From assembly GCA_964615195.1 (NCBI GenBank), contig CAZTNG010000001.1, forward strand, positions 1-64,000: a DNA stretch of 64,000 nt, written 5' to 3'. The DNA comes from HGM20899 sp964615195. GTDB taxonomy: Bacteria; Pseudomonadota; Gammaproteobacteria; Enterobacterales; Succinivibrionaceae. Positions 45,805 to 54,836 of the stretch are shown here, piece after piece. Made by a program: the position numbers and the translations under genes. Numbering within the stretch: the stretch's first letter is position 1; the number at the start of each line of letters is the position of its first letter. The notes under the pieces are model-generated. The model did no database searches. It was not told the origin of the DNA and worked only from the letters and a program-made list of their open reading frames with translations.

Positions 45805-47058
45805 ATGGATGAATTTATGATAATTTCAATGGGCGTTGCGTTATTTTTAGCAATCGTGCTAGTGCTAGTTGTTGCAATTTTGGTTGCAAAGCATTTCATG
45901 GTAAATAGCGGAGACGTAACCATTGGTATTAATAGTGATCCTGATAAGGCTATAAAAGTTCCAGCAGGAGACAAACTGCTCAGTTCTTTAGCAAATCAAG
46001 GAATATTTATACCTTCAGCTTGTGGCGGTGGTGGCGCATGTGGCCAGTGTCGTTGTAAGGTAACTAAAGGTGGTGGAGATGTTTTACCAACTGAATTAGG
46101 TCATCTTACTAAGCGTGAAGTACGTGAGGGTTGGCGTTTAGCATGCCAAGTTGGTGTACGCCAGGATATGGAAATAGAAATTCCTGCTTCAGTATTTGGT
46201 GTTAAAAAATGGCAGTGTACTGTTACCTCTAATGATAACAAAGCTACATTTATTAAAGAATTACGCTTAGCAATTCCAGAAGGTGAAGAAGTTCCATTTA
46301 GAGCTGGTGGTTACATTCAGATTGAAGCAGAACCACACACAGTGGCTTATAAAGATTTTGATGTACCAGAAAAGTATCGCTCAGATTGGGAACATTTCCA
46401 TTTGTTTGATGTGGTTTCAAAGGTCGATACTCATATTTTACGTGCATACTCTATGGCATCTTATCCAGATGAAAAGGGCTTAATTATGCTCAATGTACGT
46501 ATTGCTACTCCACCTATTGATAGAGCAACATCAAAACCTAAGGATGGTATTCCTGCTGGTCAGATGTCGTCTTACATTTGGTCATTAAAGCCTGGTGATA
46601 AGGTTACAATTTCTGGACCATTTGGTGAATTCTTTGCTAAAGATACCGATGCAGAAATGGTATTTATCGGTGGTGGTGCTGGTATGGCGCCTATGCGTTC
46701 GCATATATTCGATCAACTTAAGCGTTTAAGCTCTAAGAGAAAGATTAGCTATTGGTATGGCGCACGTTCTCTAAAGGAAATGTTTTATCAAGATGAGTTT
46801 GATAAACTTGCTGAAGAATGTCCAAACTTTACATGGAATGTAGCTTTAAGTGATCCTTTACCTGAAGACAATTGGACTGGATACACTGGATTTATTCACA
46901 ATGTTCTTTATGAAAACTATTTAAAGGCTCATAAGGCACCTGAAGATTGTGAATTCTACATGTGTGGTCCTCCACCAATGACTCGTGCTGTTATTAACAT
47001 GCTTCACGATCTTGGCGTTGAAGATGAAAATATCCTTCTTGATAACTTCGGTGCTTAA
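45805..47058 (+). CDS. nqrF: Na+-NQR subunit F (NADH dehydrogenase, FAD, 2Fe-2S)
   Basis: Entry point for electrons from NADH. An N-terminal membrane helix (about 6-28) precedes a 2Fe-2S domain with Cys73, Cys79, Cys82 and Cys114. An FAD domain (RAYSMAS) and an NADH domain (GGGAGMAPMRS, CGPPPMT) follow. The ATG at 45805 has AAGG at good spacing; the GTG at 45799 overlaps that site. It is followed by a strong terminator, with no nqrM or apbE after it. Confidence 0.96.
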   Translation: MDEFMIISMGVALFLAIVLVLVVAILVAKHFMVNSGDVTIGINSDPDKAIKVPAGDKLLSSLANQGIFIPSACGGGGACGQCRCKVTKGGGDVLPTELGHLTKREVREGWRLACQVGVRQDMEIEIPASVFGVKKWQCTVTSNDNKATFIKELRLAIPEGEEVPFRAGGYIQIEAEPHTVAYKDFDVPEKYRSDWEHFHLFDVVSKVDTHILRAYSMASYPDEKGLIMLNVRIATPPIDRATSKPKDGIPAGQMSSYIWSLKPGDKVTISGPFGEFFAKDTDAEMVFIGGGAGMAPMRSHIFDQLKRLSSKRKISYWYGARSLKEMFYQDEFDKLAEECPNFTWNVALSDPLPEDNWTGYTGFIHNVLYENYLKAHKAPEDCEFYMCGPPPMTRAVINMLHDLGVEDENILLDNFGA

Positions 47059-47073
47059 TTAGGATGTAATTTG

Positions 47074-47098
47074 AAAAAGGGGCTTTGCCCCTTTTTAT
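47074..47098 (+). terminator. Rho-independent terminator of nqrABCDEF
   Basis: Ten-bp stem AAAAAGGGGC with GCCCCTTTTT and a 3-base loop, 15 bases after nqrF. Confidence 0.92.
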
Positions 47099-47172
47099 TT
47101 ATTAATAAGTAATAAGGAGAAAGTGATTTGAAGAATTTTTTAATACAGAATAAAAGGAATAAGTTTGAAATT

Positions 47173-47205
47173 AAAAAACGGCTCCTATTGATTATAGGAG
47201 AACCG
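47173..47205 (-). terminator. Rho-independent terminator of map-glnD-dapD
   Basis: On the minus strand CGG-TT-CTCCTAT pairs with ATAGGAG-CCG across a 5-base loop and is followed by TTTTTT. It lies 22 bases after the dapD stop. Confidence 0.82.
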
Positions 47206-47227
47206 AATTTATTTGAGATGAATAGAA

Positions 47228-48067
47228 CTACATGTTTTCTTCAGCAATAGTTCTTAGCAGTTCATTGCAACCAGTTTTACCAAGAGTTTTAGCATCCACA
47301 TGTTTTACAATTACAGCTGCATATAGACTGCAGTTACCTGTTTTAGATGGCAAGCTTCCTGATACAACAACTGAGCCAGCAGGAACACGTCCCATGAATA
47401 TTTCACCAGTAGTACGGTCATAAATACGTGTAGATTGACTTATGAATACACCCATTGAAATAACTGAGCCTTCGCCAACAATAACACCTTCAACAATTTC
47501 TGATCTTGCACCAATGAAGCAATTATCTTCTATGATAGTTGGATTAGCTTGTAAAGGTTCAAGAACACCGCCGATTCCTACGCCACCAGATAAATGAACA
47601 TGTTTGCCAACTTGAGCACATGATCCTACAGTAACCCATGAATCAACCATAGTTCCTTCACCTACATATCCACCTATATTTACGAATGAAGGCATTAATA
47701 CAACATCTTTAGATATATAAGATCCTTTTCTTACAATACTTCCCGGTACAGCTCTTACACCATCATGCTTAAAGCGTTCTGCAGTATAGTCAGCATACTT
47801 AAGCGGTACTTTATCATAATAGCAGTTACCTGGAACTTCAATTGGCGCATTTTCATTAATTCTGAAATAGAGTAATACAGCTTTTTTTACCCATTGATTT
47901 ACTTGCCATTCACCATCATTTTTTTGAGCTACTCTTAATGATCCATTATCCAACATTTCTATTGTTTGCAGAATTGCTTCTTTAGTAATCGCATCAACAG
48001 TGTTTGGGGTTATGTTGGACCTACGTTCGTAAGCTTCTTCAATGATTTTCTTGATTTGCTCTGTCAT
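47228..48067 (-). CDS. dapD: 2,3,4,5-tetrahydropyridine-2,6-dicarboxylate N-succinyltransferase
   Basis: Acyl-CoA-dependent step of the succinylase branch of lysine/DAP synthesis. An N-terminal helical domain is followed by left-handed beta-helix hexapeptide repeats (about 100-235; e.g. GEGTMVDSWVTVGSCAQVG). Length 279. Cluster map-glnD-dapD as in E. coli. Confidence 0.96.
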   Translation of the reverse strand: MTEQIKKIIEEAYERRSNITPNTVDAITKEAILQTIEMLDNGSLRVAQKNDGEWQVNQWVKKAVLLYFRINENAPIEVPGNCYYDKVPLKYADYTAERFKHDGVRAVPGSIVRKGSYISKDVVLMPSFVNIGGYVGEGTMVDSWVTVGSCAQVGKHVHLSGGVGIGGVLEPLQANPTIIEDNCFIGARSEIVEGVIVGEGSVISMGVFISQSTRIYDRTTGEIFMGRVPAGSVVVSGSLPSKTGNCSLYAAVIVKHVDAKTLGKTGCNELLRTIAEENM

Positions 48068-48078
48068 TTTATCTCCTT

Positions 48079-50691
48079 TTAGATTTGATTGTTTAATGAT
48101 GATATGAGTTGTTCACGTAACGTTACTTTCATATCTTCAGTTAATGGTGTCCCCTTACTATCGGTTAATAAGAAGAAGTCATCAGCTCTTTCACCTGTAG
48201 TTGTTATTTTTGCAGCATGTATTACAAGATCATTTGATTGAAATACTTGGCCAATTTTTGCAAGTAATCCTGGAATATCTAGTGTTGATATTTCTAGTGA
48301 CGTGCCCTTTTTATCTTTATCTAGTAAAAATGTTACAATTGTAGGATGTTTAAACTGTTTTAATTTGGCAGGTAATGGCTTTGGTTTGGGCATTTTGTAT
48401 TCTGGATTAGTTAAAGCTATTGTTATTGCTTTTCGTAAATTAGCTAATCTTTCAAATGATACTTGTCCACCATTTCTTTCAATAAATGCAAAAGTATCTA
48501 ACGCATAGTTATTGTTCGTGTTTGATATAATTGATGCCAAAACATTTAAGTTTTTGTCACCTAAAACGCTTGTAACACGTGCAAATAGACCAGGTATATC
48601 TTTTGTGTAAATGAATAGCTCACTACCATTAGTTGTGTTATTTTGTCCAAATAAAATTAGTGGAGTATTAGATCCATTATGGTTAATAATGTTCTGTGTA
48701 TGCCAAGAAATTTGTTCTGCACTATATCGGATAAAGTACTCTAATTTAAAATCACTCCATACTCGGAACACACTTATTGGTGACATCCCAATTCTAGTTA
48801 GAATTTCTAAAGCTCTTTGTTGATTTTCTCTAACGTGTAATCTTAGATCTGGAGGGCTTTCGAGCCCTTTTCTAAGTGCATCTCTTGCCGAAAAATACAA
48901 GGTCCTAAATAATGAATCTTTATAGCCATTCCATTCAGTATCATTTGTGGCACATATATCAGCAACACTTAAGCAGTAAAGGTAGTTTAAAAATGTTTCA
49001 TCTCCTACTTTTTTTGCAAATTCTGTTACTACTTCAGGATCAGAAATATCTCTTCTTTGTGCAATCATAGACATATATAAATGGTTGCGTACAACCCAAG
49101 CTACAAGCCTACTTTCATATCTATTGTAGTTATGAAGCTGACAAAAATACATTGCATCAGGTGCTCCAAGTTCGGCATGATGACCGCCTCGACCTTTTGC
49201 TATGTCATGAAATATCGCTGCAATAAAGAGTAATTCTGGTTTGTCAATTTGTGCGTATATTTGGCGATATAGAGTAAAATTTGGATTTCTATATTGGGTG
49301 AATTCGTAAATGTTTTTTAAAACTCTCATTGTATGTTCATCTACGGTGTAGGTATGGAACATATCAAATTGCATAAGTCCGATGATTTCCTGCCAATGCG
49401 GCATATATAAAGCGATAATATGGTGTTCATGCATTGTAGGTAATGCAACAGATAACGCACGTGGATTTTTAATAAGTTTTTTAAATATTTCCCTGCATTC
49501 TATTTTTTCATCTAAATAATAGTTAATGCTTCGTCGAGCATTTCGCAATAACCTAATGCATTGAACATAAATACCTGTGAGCTGTGTTTGTTCTGTTAAT
49601 ATTAAAAAAAGTTCTAATATAGTTTGTGGTTCTTTAATAAAAAGTTCAGGATCTACTACATCAATAAGTGAACCACGTATAATAAAGTGGGAGTTAAACA
49701 TCACACCATTTTTAATTTTATTAGGGTGAATGGCTTCTTCCAATAATTGCATCACAATTTCATTTAATTCTCTGACTCTATGCATAGTTTGGTAAAATCT
49801 ACGCATGAGTGTTTCAACAGGTGTGTTGCCTTCACCTAAATAGCCTAATAGGTTCGCAACTTTTTGTTGTCTATCAAAAGTAAGTCGGTTATCAGGTTTA
49901 TTAATTGAAATGTGCAAAGCGAAGCGAATTCTCCATAAAAAATCCTGACATTCTTGCAATTCATAATATTCTAATCTTGTTAGTAAATTATGTGTCAGCA
50001 TTTCTTTTAGAGTAGTAATTCCTAGTTTTTTATGAGCAATCCAAAGTATTGTTTGTATATCCCTTAATCCACCTGGGTTATTCTTAATATCAGGTTCTAG
50101 CATATACACTGTATCTTTGTAGGAATGATGTCTGTCATTTTGCTCTTGAAGTTTTGCTTGATAGAAAACATCACTAGGCCAAAATTCATCAGAATTTACT
50201 GCTTTTGTTAGTTTAGCAAAAGTGTTTTGATTTCCAACTATAAACCTTGCTTCAATAAGATTAGTTGCAATAGTTACATCTTTCTTACCTTCTGTGATGC
50301 ATTCTTCAAGAGTTCGTACGGATTGACCTAAATCGAGTTTTAGATCCCATACTAAGCTAGTAAAATTTGGAATTATGTTATTTAATTCTTCAGGTAGTTG
50401 TCCATCATTTACAAATAATATATCAATGTCAGAATGTGGTTGCAGATCCGCACGACCATATCCTCCAACAGCTACTAGGGCTAAATTAGGGAATTTTTTA
50501 AAATTAAATTGCTCCCATAATTTTAGCAATAATTCATCAATAAATTCTGTGCGTGCACACACAAGCTCATTGACAGAGACTCCTCGCTGAAAATCCTTAA
50601 TCATGTCTTCAAGTTGGGCATTAATTGCATTACGCCCATTTGTCATATCTATACATTCCTCTGGAATATAGAATTTAGCATCTAGAGTCAT
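48079..50691 (-). CDS. glnD: Bifunctional PII uridylyltransferase/uridylyl-removing enzyme
   Basis: Nitrogen sensor that modifies PII according to glutamine. The nucleotidyltransferase domain has GGYGRADLQPHSDIDI (76-91). A GlnD linker domain follows, then an HD domain with FHDIAKGRGGHH (about 475-490), then two C-terminal ACT domains (KDIPGLFARV and LDIPGLLAKI). 870 residues, slightly shorter than the E. coli protein. All domains are intact. It lies 11 bases upstream of dapD. Confidence 0.96.
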   Translation of the reverse strand: MTLDAKFYIPEECIDMTNGRNAINAQLEDMIKDFQRGVSVNELVCARTEFIDELLLKLWEQFNFKKFPNLALVAVGGYGRADLQPHSDIDILFVNDGQLPEELNNIIPNFTSLVWDLKLDLGQSVRTLEECITEGKKDVTIATNLIEARFIVGNQNTFAKLTKAVNSDEFWPSDVFYQAKLQEQNDRHHSYKDTVYMLEPDIKNNPGGLRDIQTILWIAHKKLGITTLKEMLTHNLLTRLEYYELQECQDFLWRIRFALHISINKPDNRLTFDRQQKVANLLGYLGEGNTPVETLMRRFYQTMHRVRELNEIVMQLLEEAIHPNKIKNGVMFNSHFIIRGSLIDVVDPELFIKEPQTILELFLILTEQTQLTGIYVQCIRLLRNARRSINYYLDEKIECREIFKKLIKNPRALSVALPTMHEHHIIALYMPHWQEIIGLMQFDMFHTYTVDEHTMRVLKNIYEFTQYRNPNFTLYRQIYAQIDKPELLFIAAIFHDIAKGRGGHHAELGAPDAMYFCQLHNYNRYESRLVAWVVRNHLYMSMIAQRRDISDPEVVTEFAKKVGDETFLNYLYCLSVADICATNDTEWNGYKDSLFRTLYFSARDALRKGLESPPDLRLHVRENQQRALEILTRIGMSPISVFRVWSDFKLEYFIRYSAEQISWHTQNIINHNGSNTPLILFGQNNTTNGSELFIYTKDIPGLFARVTSVLGDKNLNVLASIISNTNNNYALDTFAFIERNGGQVSFERLANLRKAITIALTNPEYKMPKPKPLPAKLKQFKHPTIVTFLLDKDKKGTSLEISTLDIPGLLAKIGQVFQSNDLVIHAAKITTTGERADDFFLLTDSKGTPLTEDMKVTLREQLISSLNNQI

Positions 50692-50711
50692 TTGTTACTT
50701 TCCAAAATAAG

Positions 50712-51500
50712 CTATTTATTGTGTATATATCTTTCTAGCTTTTCATCAGAACGAAGGGTTAAAACTTCGCATCCATCCTCGGTAATAAGAATTGTATGCT
50801 CAAACTGTGCCGAAGGTTGTTTATCTGCTGTAGTAACAGTCCAACCGTCCTTTTGATTAACCTTGCATTTGTATGTTCCGGCATTGATCATTGGTTCTAT
50901 GGTAAATGTCATGCCTGGTTCAAGAAGAATGCTGTAGCGGTTTGGATAGTGTAGAACCTGAGGGTCTTCATGGAATCCTTCACCAATACCATGGCCACAG
51001 TAATCTTTAACTATAGAGAAACCTGTTTTGTCCACAACTTTTGCTATAGAATTACCAACAATTGTGAGATTTTTACCTGGGCCAACAGCACGTATGGCGG
51101 CGTACATTGAATCTTGAGCACACTTTATTAATTGTAGATTTCTTGGTGTTGTATTTCCAACAACATACATCATGTTAGTATCGCCATGAAAACCATCTTT
51201 GATTACCGTAACATCAATATTTACAATGTCTCCATTGTGTAATTTATGCATTCCTGGTATACCATGACAAACAACTTCATTAACGGAAATACAAGTTGCT
51301 TTTGGGTAACCTTGGTAGCCTAAACAAGCTGATATTGCGTGTTGGGTATTCTCAATGTAGTCTAGCATAATATTGTCTAGTTCTAGAGTTGTAATGCCAG
51401 CCTTTACATAAGGTGTAATCATCTCTAAAACTTCAGCAGCAAGTTTCCCTGCAATACGCATTTTTTCAATTTGTTCTGTATTTTTTATTGAAATATTCAT
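50712..51500 (-). CDS. map: Methionine aminopeptidase type I
   Basis: Removes the initiator Met from nascent proteins. Metal ligands are visible in VNIDVTVIKDGFHGDTN (two Asp), GHGIG (His), TIEPM (Glu) and QFEHTIL (Glu). The ATG at 51500 is preferred to the TTG immediately upstream. 262 residues. It is first in map-glnD-dapD and divergent from rpsB. Confidence 0.96.
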   Translation of the reverse strand: MNISIKNTEQIEKMRIAGKLAAEVLEMITPYVKAGITTLELDNIMLDYIENTQHAISACLGYQGYPKATCISVNEVVCHGIPGMHKLHNGDIVNIDVTVIKDGFHGDTNMMYVVGNTTPRNLQLIKCAQDSMYAAIRAVGPGKNLTIVGNSIAKVVDKTGFSIVKDYCGHGIGEGFHEDPQVLHYPNRYSILLEPGMTFTIEPMINAGTYKCKVNQKDGWTVTTADKQPSAQFEHTILITEDGCEVLTLRSDEKLERYIHNK

Positions 51501-51630
51501 CAATTTTTGTTGCCTTAAAATATATTAATAAAACGCCTTATTATAACACTAATAACACCGTACTTTAAGTAAAGACAGCTAATAAACAAATGAAAAATAT
51601 TATTAGTTAGTGTTTAATTATAATAAATTT

Positions 51631-51674
51631 ATATTGGTGCAAAAATGTAAAATATTTTCCATATTGGTGCAAAA
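51631..51674. promoter_or_regulatory. Tandem 14-bp repeats between map and rpsB
   Basis: ATATTGGTGCAAAA occurs exactly at 51631-51644 and 51661-51674, a 30-base period (about three helical turns on the same DNA face). The half-site TATTGGTGCA resembles one arm of an NtrC site (GCAC-N-GGTGC), but the GCAC arm is missing. They sit about 130-175 bases upstream of map. Confidence 0.45.
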
Positions 51675-51778
51675 TGTTCATTTTTAGTGCTCGTAAGTAG
51701 TAAAAATATAATGTATAAAAAATACATTGTGAATTACATAAAAACACAATAAAAAAATAACTAAAATTTAATTAAATA

Positions 51779-51815
51779 TTGAATAAAAGGCCTTTTACGT
51801 GTATAATCTGCGCAC
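51779..51815 (+). promoter_or_regulatory. Sigma-70 promoter of rpsB with GC-rich discriminator
   Basis: -35 TTGAAT (51779-51784), a 17-base spacer and a perfect -10 TATAAT (51802-51807) are followed by the G+C-rich discriminator CTGCGCAC. Such discriminators typify ppGpp-controlled ribosomal promoters. An AAAAGGCCTTTT palindrome fills part of the spacer. Start near 51814. Confidence 0.85.
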
Positions 51816-51871
51816 TTTTTGAGCAATATATTTGTTTGATAAGTATCTGGTTAATCAGATTTGTTATTTTT

Positions 51872-51963
51872 CTAAAACACACACTGGATGACAAGGGAAT
51901 CACTGGGGTGCCGTGAGGTCTGTGTTCCTGTTCAGTGGAGGCTTAACCCCATGAGGAAATTAT
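51872..51963 (+). promoter_or_regulatory. rpsB leader RNA, S2-autoregulatory element (t44-like)
   Basis: G+C-richer block between the promoter and the rpsB start. Possible helices are AACACA (51876-51881) with TGTGTT (51921-51926), and TGGGGT (51904-51909) with ACCCCA (51946-51951), which cross to give a pseudoknot. CACTG/CAGTG pairing (51901-51905 with 51933-51937) is an alternative. The second helix ends three bases before the GAGGA ribosome-binding site. Position matches the gammaproteobacterial rpsB leader, in E. coli known as t44. Confidence 0.65.
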
Positions 51964-52695
51964 ATGTCAAACGTTTCTATGCGTGAAATGCTAGATGCTG
52001 GTGTTCATTTTGGTCACCAGACTCGTTATTGGAACCCAAAGATGAAGCAGTATATTTATGGTGCTCGTAATGGTGTTCATATTATCAACCTTGAAAAGAC
52101 TGTTGCATGTTTTGATGATGCATTAAACTTTATCGGTAACACAGTTGCTCATAAGGGTAAGGTTCTTTTCGTTGGTACTAAGCGTGCTGCAAGTGAACAA
52201 GTTAAGGCTGCTGCTTTAAGCTGTGGTCAGTACTATGTTAACCATCGTTGGTTAGGTGGTATGCTTACTAACTGGAAGACTGTTAAGCAGTCTATCAAGC
52301 GTTTCAAGGAACTTGAAACTCAGTCTACTGATGGTACTTTTGATAAGCTTACTAAGAAAGAAGCTCTCGTTCGTACTCGTGATATGGCAAAACTCGAAAA
52401 GAGCTTTGGTGGTATCAAGGACATGGGTTCATTACCTGATGTAGTATTCGTAATTGATGCTGAAGTTGAACACATCGCTATCAAAGAAGCTAACAATCTT
52501 GGTATTCCAGTTGTTGCTATTGTTGATACTAATTCATGCCCAGATAACGTAGATTACGTTGTTCCAGGTAATGATGATGCTATTCGTGCTATCAGCCTTT
52601 ATTTAAATACTGTAGCTGGTACTGTAAACGATGCTCGTGAATCAGTTACAACTGCTCAAGTGCAAGAAGTTCCTGCTGAACCAGTAGCTGAATAA
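51964..52695 (+). CDS. rpsB: 30S ribosomal protein S2
   Basis: Component of the small ribosomal subunit. MREMLDAGVHFGHQTRYWNPKMKQYI is the classical N-terminal signature, and PDVVFVIDAEVEHIAIKEANNLGIPVVAIVDTN the central one. 243 residues with a short acidic/Ala-rich tail. Good GAGGA ribosome-binding site. In an operon with tsf. Confidence 0.98.
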   Translation: MSNVSMREMLDAGVHFGHQTRYWNPKMKQYIYGARNGVHIINLEKTVACFDDALNFIGNTVAHKGKVLFVGTKRAASEQVKAAALSCGQYYVNHRWLGGMLTNWKTVKQSIKRFKELETQSTDGTFDKLTKKEALVRTRDMAKLEKSFGGIKDMGSLPDVVFVIDAEVEHIAIKEANNLGIPVVAIVDTNSCPDNVDYVVPGNDDAIRAISLYLNTVAGTVNDARESVTTAQVQEVPAEPVAE

Positions 52696-52716
52696 TCTGC
52701 AATATAAGCTCAAAGC

Positions 52717-52738
52717 AATCGGGAGCTTGCTCCCGATT
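52717..52738 (+). terminator. Attenuating hairpin between rpsB and tsf
   Basis: Ten-bp G+C-rich stem AATCGGGAGC with GCTCCCGATT across two bases, followed only by TA and not a long T run. A partial terminator is known at this place in E. coli. Confidence 0.7.
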
Positions 52739-52766
52739 TACTCCCTCTCAATTAAAGGATTTTTAA

Positions 52767-53669
52767 ATGGCAAATATTACTGCTGCCCTAGTAAAAGAAT
52801 TACGTGAACGTACCGGTGCCGGTATGATGGATTGTAAAAAGGCTCTTGTTGAAGCAAATGGTGACATCGAGCTTGCAATTGATAATATGCGTAAGAATGG
52901 TCAAGCAAAGGCTGCTAAAAAAGCCGGCCGTGTAACTGCTGAAGGTGTTATTGCATCTGCTGTTGCCGACGGTAAGGCTTTAATCGTAGAAGTAAATTGT
53001 GAAACTGACTTCGTAGCTAAAGATGCTAGTTTCAATGCTTTCTGTCAGAACGTAGCTAAAATTGCTTTAGATAACAATGTAACTGACGTTGAAGCATTGA
53101 AGGCTTTACAGTATACCGATAGTACGGAAACTGTTGAAGTAACTCTTAACAATTTAATTGCTAAGATCGGCGAAAACATGAGTATTCGTAGAATTTCTGC
53201 AATGACTGGTAGCAACATCGGTTTATACATTCATGGCAATAAGCGTATTGGCGTGTTAGCTGATATTGAAGGTGGCGATGCACAGCTATCTAAAGATGTT
53301 GCTATGCATATTTGTGGTTGTTCACCATTATATGTTAATCCTGAAGATGTTCCTGCTGATAAAGTTGAACATGAACGTCAGGTTCAGATCGACATTGCTA
53401 TGAAAGAAAATGAAGAAGCTGCTAAGCCAAAGCCAAAGGAAATTATCGAAAAGATGATTAACGGTCGTATGGCTAAGTATACTGGTGAAATTTCATTAGT
53501 ATGTCAAGGTTTCGTTAAGGATCCTGAAATCACTGTTGGTGCTTTATTAAAGAGTAAAGGTGCTACAGCGAAATCTTTCATTCGCATGGTTGTAGGTGAA
53601 GGAATTGAAAAGCAAGTTGTAGATTTTGCAACAGAAGTTGCTGCTCAGGTTGCTGCTGCTCAGAAGTAG
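52767..53669 (+). CDS. tsf: Translation elongation factor Ts
   Basis: Guanine-nucleotide exchange factor for EF-Tu. The N-terminal UBA-like domain (KELRERTGAGMMDCKKAL) and the NCETDFVAKD core motif are intact. 300 residues, slightly longer than E. coli. Follows rpsB. Confidence 0.98.
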   Translation: MANITAALVKELRERTGAGMMDCKKALVEANGDIELAIDNMRKNGQAKAAKKAGRVTAEGVIASAVADGKALIVEVNCETDFVAKDASFNAFCQNVAKIALDNNVTDVEALKALQYTDSTETVEVTLNNLIAKIGENMSIRRISAMTGSNIGLYIHGNKRIGVLADIEGGDAQLSKDVAMHICGCSPLYVNPEDVPADKVEHERQVQIDIAMKENEEAAKPKPKEIIEKMINGRMAKYTGEISLVCQGFVKDPEITVGALLKSKGATAKSFIRMVVGEGIEKQVVDFATEVAAQVAAAQK

Positions 53670-53685
53670 TTTTAAAAAATTCATA

Positions 53686-53724
53686 AAATAGGCGGATTTT
53701 TATAAAATTCGCCTATTTCTTTTT
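53686..53724 (+). terminator. Rho-independent terminator of rpsB-tsf
   Basis: Fifteen-bp stem (AAATAGGCGGATTTT with AAAATTCGCCTATTT, one G-T pair), a 3-base loop, then CTTTTT. Confidence 0.88.
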
Positions 53725-54084
53725 ATATTGGTGGTAAAAAGCCAATCTATTCATTAATGTTTTTTTGTAGAAAACTTTTTTAAAAAGTATTTATTTCAAT
53801 TAAATATTAAAAATTATAGTGAACTAAAATTAAGAATAAACTGTCTTAAGAAAGATTTAATTTAAACGCAGGAAAATATAAAAAGCTCTAATAATACTTA
53901 GATATCAAGCAATGTTAGCTATTCTTAGCTTTATTTTGTTGTTTGTAATAAATAAAAGTTGAGCAAAGTGCTTAAATACGTATTCAATTTTAGCTAAATT
54001 TATTAAGATATATTATAATAATGCGACTTTTTTGTTTATTTATATGTGGTTGTGATTTGATATCAAGCTACAGTGGAAAGTGAT
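53725..54084. other. AT-rich intergenic region before pyrH
   Basis: About 360 bases with no gene or RNA recognised. A TATAAT box at 54014-54019 followed by AATGCGAC is a candidate -10 for pyrH, but no convincing -35 is in phase. A TTGAGC (about 53959) lies further upstream. Confidence 0.45.
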
Positions 54085-54801
54085 ATGAGTAAAGAAACAG
54101 CATTTAAGCGTATCTTGCTGAAATTAAGTGGGGAAGCATTAGAGGGAAAGGAAAGTTTCGGTATTGATCCTGATGTCCTTTCAAGAATGGCTTCCGAAAT
54201 TAAAGAAATCGTAGATTTAGGTGTCGAAGTTGGTTTAGTAATAGGCGGTGGTAATATATTCCGTGGTGCTAAACTTGCTCAAGCAGGAATGAATCGTGTT
54301 GTAGGTGATCATATGGGTATGCTTGCAACAGTTATGAATGGTCTTGCAATGCGCGATGCATTATATAGAAATGGCGTGACTGCAACACTTATGTCTGCAA
54401 TACCAATGCAAGGTGTTTGTTCCCCTTATTCATGGACAGATGCAATTCACGATTTAAAGGCTGGTAGGGTTGTGATTTTATCAGCTGGTACAGGTAATCC
54501 TTTCTTTACAACTGATAGTGCTGCTTGTTTGCGCGGTATAGAAATTGAAGCTGATGTTGTAATTAAAGGTACAAAAGTTGATGGCGTTTTTAGTGCAGAT
54601 CCTATGAAGGACCCTTCAGCTACTTTATTCCATGAATTGTCTTATCAACAGGTTGTGGAAAAGGAATTAAAAGTCATGGATCTTTCTGCTTTTATTTTAG
54701 CAAGAGATCATGGTTTACCAATAAAAGTGTTTAATATGAATAAGCCTGGTGCTCTTTTGCGCGTTATACGCGGAGAAGATGAAGGTACTTTAATTAAATA
54801 A
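54085..54801 (+). CDS. pyrH: UMP kinase
   Basis: Hexameric kinase converting UMP to UDP, of the amino-acid-kinase fold. Motifs: RILLKLSGEALEG, GGGNIFRG, DHMGMLATVMNGL, and the KGTKVDGVFSADP uridine region. The ATG at 54085 has GGAAAG five bases upstream, so the GTG at 54073 is not favoured. 238 residues. Next gene frr, as in most bacteria. Confidence 0.97.
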   Translation: MSKETAFKRILLKLSGEALEGKESFGIDPDVLSRMASEIKEIVDLGVEVGLVIGGGNIFRGAKLAQAGMNRVVGDHMGMLATVMNGLAMRDALYRNGVTATLMSAIPMQGVCSPYSWTDAIHDLKAGRVVILSAGTGNPFFTTDSAACLRGIEIEADVVIKGTKVDGVFSADPMKDPSATLFHELSYQQVVEKELKVMDLSAFILARDHGLPIKVFNMNKPGALLRVIRGEDEGTLIK

Positions 54802-54836
54802 TTTGTTTTTAAGGCGTTTTGCGCAAGGTGGATGTT

